The position numbers and the translations under genes are program-made. Shown piece after piece: positions 41,850 to 49,939 of a stretch of 64,000 bases of DNA. Numbering within the stretch: the stretch's first letter is position 1; each line of letters begins with the position of its first letter. The notes beneath the pieces were generated by a model. It worked only from the letters and a program-made list of their open reading frames with translations, had not been told where the DNA came from and made no database searches. This DNA is from CAZCCV01 sp964497515 (GTDB lineage: Bacteria; Armatimonadota; UBA5829; DTLH01), in NCBI GenBank assembly GCA_964497515.1, contig CAZCCV010000006.1:1-64000 (forward strand). Reading direction: 5' to 3'.

Positions 41850-43985
41850 TCAGCTCACCGTTGCAAGCTCAAAATCTTCGTACTTACTGGCAAGATCGGC
41901 TCTTAATGGTCGCAAAGCTGGAGCCGACAGGTTCGGATCTTTCTCAATAGTCTCGAACGCCTCTTTCCGTGCCATCTCAAGGATAGGGATATCTCTGAAG
42001 ATATCTGTAACCTTAAGTGCGGGCATTCCACTCTGTTTCGTACCGTAAAACTCGCCCGGACCACGGATTTTTAGATCTTCTTCGGCTATAACAAAGCCGT
42101 TGTTTGTGTATATCATCACATTCAGTCGGGCAACACCATCATCCGATGCTGCATCTCCGACCAGCACACAATAACTCTGCGAATCGCCCCGCCCCACTCG
42201 ACCTCTGAGCTGATGAAGCTGCGCAAGTCCAAACCGCTGGGCATCCTCGATAACCATCACCGAAGCATTCGGTACATCCACTCCAACTTCAATCACAGTC
42301 GTGGAGACTAAAACATCCAACTGGTGTTCCCGGAAAGACTTCATAACCGAATCTTTCTCTTGAGTCTTCATTTGGCCGTGAATCAGCCCTACGCTAAGAT
42401 CCGGAAAAACCTCCTGAGCCAGATGCTCGTACAGCTCCGTGGCAGCCCGAACTTCGATTTTCTCTGATTCCTCTATCAGCGGACAGACCACATACGCCTG
42501 CTTGCCTTCTTTTATCAGCTTGCGGACACCTTCATACACTTTAGCCCGTTCGCCGCTGGATTTCCAGTGCGTCTTTATCGGCTTTCGCCCCGGCGGCAGT
42601 TCGTCGATAATCGAGATCTCCAGGTCGCCGTATACCGTAAGTGTCAGCGTCCGCGGGATCGGCGTAGCCGTCATCACAAGCACATCTGGTTTCAGCCCCT
42701 TCTCTCTCAGTGCGGCTCTCTGCAGCACACCAAAGCGGTGCTGTTCGTCCACAATGACCAATCCCAGCGACCGAAAACTGACATCCCCCTGTATCAGCGC
42801 GTGCGTTCCTATAACAAGCTCTGTCTCCCCGGAAGATATCCGCTCGGTAACAGCCCGTTTCTCCTTGGCAGTGAGACCTCCGATCAAGAGATCAGTCTTC
42901 ACTCCCAATGTTGCGAGCTTCTCCGATATTCCCAGATAATGCTGAGCCGCAAGAATCTCGGTAGGAGCCATCAGCGCAGCCTGGTAACCGTTTTTCACTG
43001 CAGTCAGTATGGCAGCCATCGCCACCGCTGTTTTGCCGGAGCCCACATCTCCCTGCAACAGCCGGTTCATACAGTCTGGTTTGGACATATCCTCCACTAT
43101 CTCGCCAATGACCCGTTGCTGAGCTTTCGTAAGCTCAAATGGCAACGCAGAGTGAAGCATCTCCAACAGGTTGTCAGGGATCTGAAACGATATACCTTCG
43201 CCGGGCGTATCGAGTTCTCTTTTACGAATAGCAAGCGCAAGTTGAAGCAGAAAGAGCTCCTCGAAAACGAGTCGCTTTCTTGCCGCGTCTCGCGCCTCCA
43301 TACTCTCCGGAAAATGCATATTCCGAAGAGCAGAACGGATATCCATCAGATCGAGCCGGTTCAACAATTCATCCGGCAGGATCTCGTTAACCTTATCTAT
43401 ATAGCTATCCAGGGCATTTGAAACGATTCTGCGTAACGTCCCCTGGAAAAGCCCTTCCGTCAGCGGGTAGACAGGAACAACACGGCTTGCCGAGAGCGGG
43501 TCTGTATCATCCTTGAACTCTTCCCACTCCGGAGACTGAAATTCAAGTCCCCACCGCCCAAACCGCGGGGTGCCGTAAACGACTATCTCTTTGCCGCGCA
43601 GTTTTAGAAACCTGTCTCGCAGATACTGCTGATTAAACCAAGTGAGTGTAGCGACTCCGGAACCATCGTCTATTGCGACTTTCGTTATCACCATCCCGCG
43701 TCTTGGGTTGGAGTTTTCCGCAACGACTACAGACCCCTTTATGGTAGTCGCCAGACCGTCCTGCAATCCTGCAATTTTGGCAAGATTCGACCTGTCCTCA
43801 TGTCGAATTGGGAAGTGATACAACAAGTCCCGTACGTCAAAAACACCCAGCTTGCCGAGCACACGTGACATCCGCTCGCCTACGCCTTTTACAAACTGCA
43901 CTGGCGAATCGAGTATCTTAGACGTGGACACGGAGCTGGGTTTCTTCTGCGACGCTACAGCGTGCTGGGCTGATTTCGTTGCCAT
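41850..43985 (-). CDS. recG: ATP-dependent DNA helicase RecG
   Basis: 711 residues. Remodels stalled replication forks and branch-migrates Holliday junctions. The N-terminal wedge/OB domain (about 30-180) precedes the helicase core: QGDVGSGKTAVAMAAIL near 305-321 (Walker A), VIVDEQHRFGVLQRAALREKG near 410-430 (DEQH box), TATPIPRTLTL near 438-448, LDVLVSTTVIEVGVDVPNASVMVIEDAQRFG near 550-580, and the QLRGRVGRG Arg finger. All match RecG. A consensus promoter lies just upstream. It heads the long minus-strand run to apt. Confidence 0.95.
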   Translation of the reverse strand: MATKSAQHAVASQKKPSSVSTSKILDSPVQFVKGVGERMSRVLGKLGVFDVRDLLYHFPIRHEDRSNLAKIAGLQDGLATTIKGSVVVAENSNPRRGMVITKVAIDDGSGVATLTWFNQQYLRDRFLKLRGKEIVVYGTPRFGRWGLEFQSPEWEEFKDDTDPLSASRVVPVYPLTEGLFQGTLRRIVSNALDSYIDKVNEILPDELLNRLDLMDIRSALRNMHFPESMEARDAARKRLVFEELFLLQLALAIRKRELDTPGEGISFQIPDNLLEMLHSALPFELTKAQQRVIGEIVEDMSKPDCMNRLLQGDVGSGKTAVAMAAILTAVKNGYQAALMAPTEILAAQHYLGISEKLATLGVKTDLLIGGLTAKEKRAVTERISSGETELVIGTHALIQGDVSFRSLGLVIVDEQHRFGVLQRAALREKGLKPDVLVMTATPIPRTLTLTVYGDLEISIIDELPPGRKPIKTHWKSSGERAKVYEGVRKLIKEGKQAYVVCPLIEESEKIEVRAATELYEHLAQEVFPDLSVGLIHGQMKTQEKDSVMKSFREHQLDVLVSTTVIEVGVDVPNASVMVIEDAQRFGLAQLHQLRGRVGRGDSQSYCVLVGDAASDDGVARLNVMIYTNNGFVIAEEDLKIRGPGEFYGTKQSGMPALKVTDIFRDIPILEMARKEAFETIEKDPNLSAPALRPLRADLASKYEDFELATVS

Positions 43986-44007
43986 TGGACTCCCGCTCGA
44001 CCTTACG

Positions 44008-44037
44008 ATTATATTGGCCGCGAGGCACTCTTGTCAA
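44008..44037 (-). promoter_or_regulatory. Consensus promoter of recG
   Basis: On the minus strand TTGACA (44032-44037) and TATAAT (44008-44013) are both perfect, with 18 bases between. The start site is near 44001, 16 bases before the recG ATG. A dyad, CTATACAAGTATAG at 44064-44077, lies 27 bases upstream of the -35 box. This promoter may serve the coaD/fab block as well. Confidence 0.85.
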
Positions 44038-44138
44038 GCTTCCCCAACGACCATTCGACGCTACTATACAAGTATAGCAGAATGACAGGAGTGTGTGAAA
44101 TTCGTGATAACGAGACTTCGGTTACTGACGCCATCGGT

Positions 44139-44558
44139 TTAGGAAGACGTGTTTGCAACCTCCGGGAACCAGAGAGCAATCTCCATTTCAGCAGATTCGA
44201 TGGAATCGGCTCCGTGGATAAGGTTCTGCCGCATATCTGTAGTGAGGTCACCACGGATAGTACCTGGAGCGGCATCGGCCGGTTTAATAGCACCCATCGT
44301 ATTGCGTACGAGACGGACAACATCATTGGCTTCAACGATCATCGCTACAACCGGACCCGATGTGATGTACTCGATTAGAGGATCGAAAAACGGTTTGTCC
44401 GCGTGGGCTGCGTAGTGCTTTTTAGCAAGCTCCCTGGTAGGTCTCAGTAGTCTGAGTTCCACTATCTCAAGACCTCTCATTTCAAGCCTACGGATGATTT
44501 CTCCTACCAGCTTCCGTCTTACGGCATCCGGCTTGAGCATAACAAAAGTTCGTTCCAT
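44139..44558 (-). CDS. ndk: Nucleoside diphosphate kinase
   Basis: 139 residues; equalises nucleoside triphosphate pools. It starts MERTFVMLKPDAVRRKLVGEII, the Ndk N-terminus (Lys of KPDAV contacts phosphate), and has NTMGAIKPADAAPGTIRGDL near 86-105 and the active-site His in NLIHGADSIESAEMEIALWF near 112-131. Of two adjacent ATGs (44561 and 44558) the second has GAGG at the better distance of 8 bases. The open frame reaches back to 44897 but the extension covers the divergent promoters and has no family character. Replaces nothing nearby; single-gene transcript. Confidence 0.94.
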   Translation of the reverse strand: MERTFVMLKPDAVRRKLVGEIIRRLEMRGLEIVELRLLRPTRELAKKHYAAHADKPFFDPLIEYITSGPVVAMIVEANDVVRLVRNTMGAIKPADAAPGTIRGDLTTDMRQNLIHGADSIESAEMEIALWFPEVANTSS

Positions 44559-44588
44559 CATTTGCACCTCTGCCCGCTTGGTTATACT

Positions 44589-44618
44589 GTTATACTCGCA
44601 CTCACGGTAAGCAGTCAA
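44589..44618 (-). promoter_or_regulatory. Promoter of ndk
   Basis: TTGACT (44613-44618) and TATAAC (44589-44594) on the minus strand are 18 bases apart, with a start site near 44582 and a leader of about 24 bases. On the plus strand the same segment holds TATACT boxes that may belong to araB, but no matching -35 is clear. Confidence 0.65.
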
Positions 44619-44723
44619 GCCGGGGCAACACATACGAAGGATGATAATGAAGGTAATGCGAGCACTAAAGTTGAACATATAGACTGTAAACAGGCTCCAC
44701 TGATCGATCTGGAGGTTCACACA

Positions 44724-46388
44724 ATGCCTAAGTATGCACTGGGAATCGATTTTGGAACCCTCTCTGGCCGCACATTGCTGGTTGATGTATCTGATGGTCG
44801 AGAGATCGCCACCTCTGTGTACGAATATACCAACGGAGTCATTGACGACCGTTTGCCCGAGACTGATGAGAAACTCCCGCCCGACTGGGCGCTTCAAGAC
44901 CCAGCGGACTATATGGGAGTTCTGGAGACAACCGTTAGAGCAGTGTTAGACTCTGCAAAGGTATCGGCAGACGACATAATAGGCATAGGAATAGACTTCA
45001 CAGCCTGCACAATGCTCCCGATTGACAAATCCGGCCAACCGCTGGCATTCGATGCCAAATGGCGAAAGAACCCGCACGCGTGGGTGAAGCTGTGGAAACA
45101 CCACGCAGCTCAACCCGAAGCCAACAAAATCAACGAAACCGCACGCAAAATGGGTGAAGCCTGGCTCGACCGCTACGGAGGAAAGATATCCTCGGAATGG
45201 TTCTTTGCAAAAGCGCTGCAAATACTCGACGAAGCTCCTGAAGTCTACGAAGCGGCAGACAGATTCATTGAGGCGGCAGACTGGGTCATTCTGCAGATGA
45301 CCGGCAACGAACGGCGAAATGCGTGCACTGCTGGCTACAAAGCAATCTGGTCGAAGCGAGAAGGATATCCGGCAAGTAGTTTCTTCAGAGCGTTAGACGC
45401 AAGGATGGAGAATATAGTCGACGAGAAAATGTCTCGCGATATCTATCCTATCGGCGCAAAAGCCGGTGAGCTAACCGCTGAAATGGCGAAACGGATGGGA
45501 CTTCGACCGGGAATAGCCGTGGCGGTGGCAAACGTAGATGCGCACGTAGCAGTTCCGGCAGCAACAGTTACAGAGCCTGGCAAGATGGTTATGATAATGG
45601 GAACTTCCACTTGTCATATGGTGCTCGGACGAGAGCCGAAAATCGTAGAAGGTATGTGCGGCTACGTTGAAGACGGAATCATCCCCGGCTATTTCGGTTT
45701 TGAAGCAGGGCAATCGTGCGTAGGTGATCACTTCGCCTGGTTCGTAGATAACTGTGTGCCTGCATGCTGTGTTGAGGAAGCAAAAGCGCAGGGCATTACA
45801 GTACACGAGCTGCTGACAAAGAAAGCCGAAAGCCTTCGGCCGGGTGAAAGTGGGATTCTCGCGATGGATTGGTGGAACGGAAACCGCTCGGTGCTGGTTG
45901 ACGTCGATCTCACCGGAATGATGCTCGGTATGACCCTTGCCACAAAACCCGAAGAAATCTACCGGGCATTGATCGAAGCGACTGCTTACGGAACAAACAT
46001 CATCATCGAAGCCTTCCAGTCAAATGGAGTGGATGTGAACGAATTGTACGCCTGCGGAGGACTCCCTGAGAGAAACCAGATGCTGATGCAGATTTACGCC
46101 GATGTCACAGGAAGAGAAATCAAAGTGGCTGCATCGGCTCAAACTCCTGCACTCGGTTCGGCTATGTTCGGCGCTGTTGCTGCCGGCGCGGCAAACGGTG
46201 GATACAATAGCATCTTCGATGCCGCAAAGAAGATGGCTCGAGTGAAGGACAAAACCTATCGACCAATAGCCGAAAACCACGCCATTTACAAAAGGCTCTT
46301 TGCGGAATATAAGACCCTGCACGACTACTTCGGACGAGGGGCAAACGACGTGATGAAGCGGCTGAAAGAACTTAGAGACGAAGCATAA
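44724..46388 (+). CDS. araB: Ribulokinase
   Basis: 554 residues of the FGGY kinase family; phosphorylates L-ribulose (or D-ribulose) to ribulose 5-phosphate in L-arabinose breakdown. The start YALGIDFGTLSGRTLLVDVSDG near 4-25 has the AraB phosphate-1 motif, DFTACTMLPIDKSGQPL near 94-110 is the typical AraB TxCTxxP element, WKHHAAQPEANKINETA near 126-142, and MGTSTCHMVLG near 294-304 and AYGTNIIIEAFQSNGVDVNELYACGGL near 416-442 complete the ATPase. GGAGG is 8 bases before the ATG. Size (about 550-570) matches AraB rather than xylulokinase (about 490). No araA or araD is adjacent. Confidence 0.93.
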   Translation: MPKYALGIDFGTLSGRTLLVDVSDGREIATSVYEYTNGVIDDRLPETDEKLPPDWALQDPADYMGVLETTVRAVLDSAKVSADDIIGIGIDFTACTMLPIDKSGQPLAFDAKWRKNPHAWVKLWKHHAAQPEANKINETARKMGEAWLDRYGGKISSEWFFAKALQILDEAPEVYEAADRFIEAADWVILQMTGNERRNACTAGYKAIWSKREGYPASSFFRALDARMENIVDEKMSRDIYPIGAKAGELTAEMAKRMGLRPGIAVAVANVDAHVAVPAATVTEPGKMVMIMGTSTCHMVLGREPKIVEGMCGYVEDGIIPGYFGFEAGQSCVGDHFAWFVDNCVPACCVEEAKAQGITVHELLTKKAESLRPGESGILAMDWWNGNRSVLVDVDLTGMMLGMTLATKPEEIYRALIEATAYGTNIIIEAFQSNGVDVNELYACGGLPERNQMLMQIYADVTGREIKVAASAQTPALGSAMFGAVAAGAANGGYNSIFDAAKKMARVKDKTYRPIAENHAIYKRLFAEYKTLHDYFGRGANDVMKRLKELRDEA

Positions 46389-46419
46389 ATAACTTGCTCA
46401 GGCAAGTCGAATATTTAAT

Positions 46420-46460
46420 GGAAAAGGCTGAGACACTGGTGACTGTGCTCAGCCTTTTCC
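46420..46460. terminator. Bidirectional terminator between araB and the HD-GYP gene
   Basis: GGAAAAGGCTGAG (46420-46432) pairs perfectly with CTCAGCCTTTTCC (46448-46460), 13 pairs, so both strands end the hairpin with a U-rich arm (CCTTTTCC). It lies 32 bases after the araB stop and just beyond the stop of the convergent gene at 46468. A shorter stem ACTTGC/GCAAGT precedes it. Confidence 0.85.
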
Positions 46461-46467
46461 TTACATA

Positions 46468-47874
46468 CTACGCAGCAGCGAGCTGATCTCCCAACGACAG
46501 CAGGAGTTCCACTGGTTGAGCCATCGATTCGATTACAAGCTCTGCATTGTCTTCGTCCTGAAGGCGGATGACAGAGCCGAACTCTCTACTGCCCGAAGCT
46601 GAAGAAATCAGCTTGATTTCGGGCTTCGTAGGGTTCTTGAAATCGCCTCCGACCACCACTCCCACATCACCTTGAGCCAACCTGATTACCGACCCAATAG
46701 GATACAGCTTGGCTCTCGCAGCAAATCTGGAGAGTAGCTGTCTGTCATACTGTCGGTGGCCTTCGTACAGCATCCACGCAATCGCCTGCTGTGCTGTCCA
46801 CTTTTCACGATAAGGCCTGTCGGTAGTAAGAGCATCGTACGTGTCTACTATTGCAATCAGCCTGCTGAGCAAGTGGGGAGGTCTATCAGTCTTACGCAGG
46901 GGATAACCTGTCCCATCCATATATGTATGGTGTTCCAGAGCGATAGTCGACGAAAGCGCTGGCAAGTCCGAAATTCCAGCAAGTGCTCTGGCACCTTCAG
47001 TTGGATGTCGTCGAATCTGCTCCCATTCTTCTTCTGTGAGCTTCCCCGGTTTGGTGACGATTTCCATAGGGATGAACACCTTGCCGACATCGTGCAACAG
47101 AGCGCAAATACCTAACTCCAAAGCGTGGGCAGTATCCATTCCGAGGTCGCGTGCAAGCACCATAGACAGAATACACACGTTTACACTGTGCTCAGAGAGA
47201 TAGCGGTCATAGCTTTTGATGCCTGCAAGAGCCAGAAGCACGCTTTCGTCACCACTCAAACTGAAGAGAGAGTCGCATACAATACTCCTTATCTCCGGCA
47301 CGGGAATCGCAAGCCCCGACTGCACTGCTTTCATAGCATCTTCGACAAGCAGAATAGCCTCTTCGTAGATATCCGCCGGATCCCTCCCCTGACGCGATTC
47401 CGTTGGCAGAGCACCAGCACGGACAGCAATATTGGTAATCTGCCGGCTCTGCATCTCTCTTGCCGTGCCTCCTCGGAGCGTCAAATCTCCAGAAGACAAG
47501 CTGAGCGTCTCTGAGAACTCGATTACTTCGTCTTTGGTGACACCCAATCGGATGACTAATTCACCCACTCGGTGATCTGCGAGGAGCTGAGCAAACGCAG
47601 AAAGACACCCTGTTCCATCTTCCAGCGGGAAGCTGCCCATCATAAAAGTGTCGTCAACAACCGATACCGACACAACCTGCGAGCCAGCAAGCACCTCGTT
47701 AAGCGCTGTATGTGCAGCTTCAGCCATAGTCGCAATAAGCGGATGCAGCCTGCCGTACAGGCCGACGTTTCGCACACAAACTGCCATCTTTGCAAGTGCT
47801 TCTGCAGTTCCAGCCGATGTCTCAGGGGACACCGGAACAGTATTGGTCATCTCTAATTCGTTCGACTCACTCAT
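46468..47874 (-). CDS. HD-GYP-domain protein (probable cyclic-di-GMP phosphodiesterase)
   Basis: 468 residues. The C-terminal half has the HD-GYP signatures: ICALLHDVGKVFIPMEIVTKPGKL near 255-278 with HD and HDxGK, RRHPTEGARAL, and EHHTYMDGTGYPLRKTDRPP near 312-331 with the GYP element. These proteins hydrolyse cyclic di-GMP, a messenger for motility, attachment and development. The N-terminal half is a separate domain beginning near VGLYGRLHPLIATMAEAAHTAL, related to the N-terminus of the protein of the next gene upstream (47888-49855). I start at the ATG at 47874, which has AGGAG 10 bases before it; the frame opens to 47916 but that would overlap the upstream gene. Cytoplasmic, no membrane segment. 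The two genes are 13 bases apart and form an operon. Confidence 0.86.
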   Translation of the reverse strand: MSESNELEMTNTVPVSPETSAGTAEALAKMAVCVRNVGLYGRLHPLIATMAEAAHTALNEVLAGSQVVSVSVVDDTFMMGSFPLEDGTGCLSAFAQLLADHRVGELVIRLGVTKDEVIEFSETLSLSSGDLTLRGGTAREMQSRQITNIAVRAGALPTESRQGRDPADIYEEAILLVEDAMKAVQSGLAIPVPEIRSIVCDSLFSLSGDESVLLALAGIKSYDRYLSEHSVNVCILSMVLARDLGMDTAHALELGICALLHDVGKVFIPMEIVTKPGKLTEEEWEQIRRHPTEGARALAGISDLPALSSTIALEHHTYMDGTGYPLRKTDRPPHLLSRLIAIVDTYDALTTDRPYREKWTAQQAIAWMLYEGHRQYDRQLLSRFAARAKLYPIGSVIRLAQGDVGVVVGGDFKNPTKPEIKLISSASGSREFGSVIRLQDEDNAELVIESMAQPVELLLSLGDQLAAA

Positions 47875-47887
47875 TTTTGTTGGTCTC

Positions 47888-49855
47888 CTACGCAGCCACC
47901 TGCGTCGAACTTGCAAGTCTTTCCCGAATATGAGCAGCAGCCTTCGACGCTGCCTGCTTCACCGGCTGATACTTCGACCTTCCGAGAATCGGGTTTCTAT
48001 GAGCCATTCGTTCAAGGAACCGTTGTTCTTCCTCATTGCCCAACTGCCCCAAAGCTTCAATAGCTGCGATTCTCTCCGAGTTATCAGCGTTGCCCAGCAT
48101 ACTAGATGAAGCTATGCGGCACAGATATGGAAGTGCCGACTCATCTTTTAGCTCCACTATGGCTGCGATGGCGGCCAGACGCACACCGAGCGTTTTGTGG
48201 GAAAGAAATTTGATACATATTTCAGTTACCTGCGGCATACGCAGGCTGGGTAGTCTTTTGAGTGAGGAGGTAACAAAAGAAGTGTCCTCGCAGTTTTCTA
48301 TTGCTGCTCCGATTTCCCTTGCAGCACTCATGTTTCCGATGTGAATGAGAACGTCGAGTGCAACGGAACGGGTTCGAGGATCTCCTTTTCTCAATAGAAC
48401 AACCAGCGGATCTATTGCAGCGTTTCCCGCCTTTGCCAATCCGCTTTTCAGAGCTTCAACAAACTCCGGATCAGCCCCTGCAATCTCACCGACCATCGCT
48501 ACGGCCACCTTCGGAAGCTCTTCAACGAGCGTTGCCGCAGCCTTTCTCTTTTCGATATCATCAGCTTTTGCGGCTTCTTCTACCACCTGTTTGAGCACGG
48601 GAACACTTAGTCTGTCCAGCGCGCCTCTGGCGTTGATACAGCGCCAGTCCATACTCTCGCCACAGTTCGATTCAACCGCCAGAGTCAAAACAAACTGAAG
48701 CGCAGAGGTAAGATCCTCAGTCTCCACAGCACGAGTCACCATAGATGCAATGGCCTCAGCAATGCGGCCGTGCTCGGAAGCATTGTTCTCCCAGGCTAGA
48801 AGAGTAGAATATGTCAACCCTGCGGCAGCCATTAGGCTCTCTGGGCGCAACTCGTTTTTCCAGGCTGCAGGCATCCCGTTTGGCCTGACACCGAACAGCT
48901 TGCTAAGTTCGGTGCGAGCTCTGTTGTTGTCGCCACCCGTCTCTGCTACCATCGCTTCGACAGTGTTCGGATCGACGAGCCTTGCGGGTTTTTCATTCGC
49001 CTGTTTTGGCTGGTTGAAAGCACCATCAGAGGGTCTGATCTCTTGAGGAAGCTTGGATATGGCTCTACGCACTTGTGGAACCGACTCATCCCAACGCTTG
49101 GGATCGCTCGAAGCGATGCTCTTAAGATTGTTGACCACCTCTCCGGCAACTTCCTGCGTGGAACTGTCACTGCGTGAGGCGTGGAGTTTTGTAACCGCTT
49201 CTCGAATCAGCTTGGCCGCATCGTCCGGATTCGAGAGTATTTCGAAAATCGGCAATTGTTCAGCGTCTTCCGGCTGTTCGTCTTCCTGTTTCCCCAGCCA
49301 ATCGATAACGGCGCCGATTGCTCTATCGATTCCGGCAGCGGGATCGTCTTTCTGGGTTGAACCATCTGATTCTTCCTCATCGCCCCCGGAATATATGGCT
49401 GAAGTGACGACTATGCGAGTGACTCTTCGACGCCTGAGATACTCACTCGGCCCGCCCAGTTTTTTGACTTCGCGAGGCTCAATGTTGAGGAACAGCACAA
49501 ACTCATAGAGCTGATCATTCGGTGGAGAGCTTACTATAGTAACGCCCATCACGCCTCTGGCACGCAGGCGCTGAAACAGATCGAGGCTGTCGTTCGACGA
49601 TGCATAGCAACGATCATTTACGACCACGCCTTCTTTCATAAAGACTATAGTCGGCCTGTCGATCTTCTCCAGAAGCTGTTCAGCAGCAGTCGAAAGCACA
49701 GTAAGGCATTCGGCCGTGTTTGGATGGTCGGAACCGTACAGGCTCGAGAGCCTCCTCGCAGTGCCGAGGGCTTTGAAGAATTCAACTATTGCAGACGGTT
49801 GGGGTTCGGAGTAGCCAGCTTCACCTTTCGCAGCATTCTGTTCTGTTTCTCCCAC
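47888..49855 (-). CDS. HEAT-repeat protein with an N-terminal domain shared with the neighbouring HD-GYP protein
   Basis: 655 residues, no named family recognised. The N-terminal part (about 25-155) runs ALGTARRLSSLYGSDHPNTA...FVLFLNIEPREVKKLGGPSEYL...VTRIVVTSAI, matching in order the N-terminus of the HD-GYP protein. A Lys/Glu-rich low-complexity link follows (about 160-215). The C-terminal 320 residues are HEAT-type helical repeats (AAATLVEELPKVAVAMVGEIAG; VVLLRKGDPRTRSVALDVLIHIG; FLSHKTLGVRLAAIAAIVELKDESALPYL; RIAAIEALGQLGNEEEQRFLERMA). Such repeats bind proteins, so a scaffold or adaptor for the signalling protein encoded 13 bases downstream is a plausible role, by inference. The start codon is GTG with GAGAGGTG 6 bases before it. 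No signal peptide. Confidence 0.65.
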   Translation of the reverse strand: MGETEQNAAKGEAGYSEPQPSAIVEFFKALGTARRLSSLYGSDHPNTAECLTVLSTAAEQLLEKIDRPTIVFMKEGVVVNDRCYASSNDSLDLFQRLRARGVMGVTIVSSPPNDQLYEFVLFLNIEPREVKKLGGPSEYLRRRRVTRIVVTSAIYSGGDEEESDGSTQKDDPAAGIDRAIGAVIDWLGKQEDEQPEDAEQLPIFEILSNPDDAAKLIREAVTKLHASRSDSSTQEVAGEVVNNLKSIASSDPKRWDESVPQVRRAISKLPQEIRPSDGAFNQPKQANEKPARLVDPNTVEAMVAETGGDNNRARTELSKLFGVRPNGMPAAWKNELRPESLMAAAGLTYSTLLAWENNASEHGRIAEAIASMVTRAVETEDLTSALQFVLTLAVESNCGESMDWRCINARGALDRLSVPVLKQVVEEAAKADDIEKRKAAATLVEELPKVAVAMVGEIAGADPEFVEALKSGLAKAGNAAIDPLVVLLRKGDPRTRSVALDVLIHIGNMSAAREIGAAIENCEDTSFVTSSLKRLPSLRMPQVTEICIKFLSHKTLGVRLAAIAAIVELKDESALPYLCRIASSSMLGNADNSERIAAIEALGQLGNEEEQRFLERMAHRNPILGRSKYQPVKQAASKAAAHIRERLASSTQVAA

Positions 49856-49939
49856 AGATCACACCTCTCCAAGACACACATCCTGATGAGGTATTCCGTA
49901 CTGTACGCGATATCAGCAATAATGCTTGCATGAAAAACA

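Noticed and set aside
44562..44897. Long N-terminal extensions of ndk (to 44897) and of araB (from 44562)
   Set aside because: Both cross the divergent promoter region and lie outside the conserved family starts; good ribosome binding sites are at the shorter starts.
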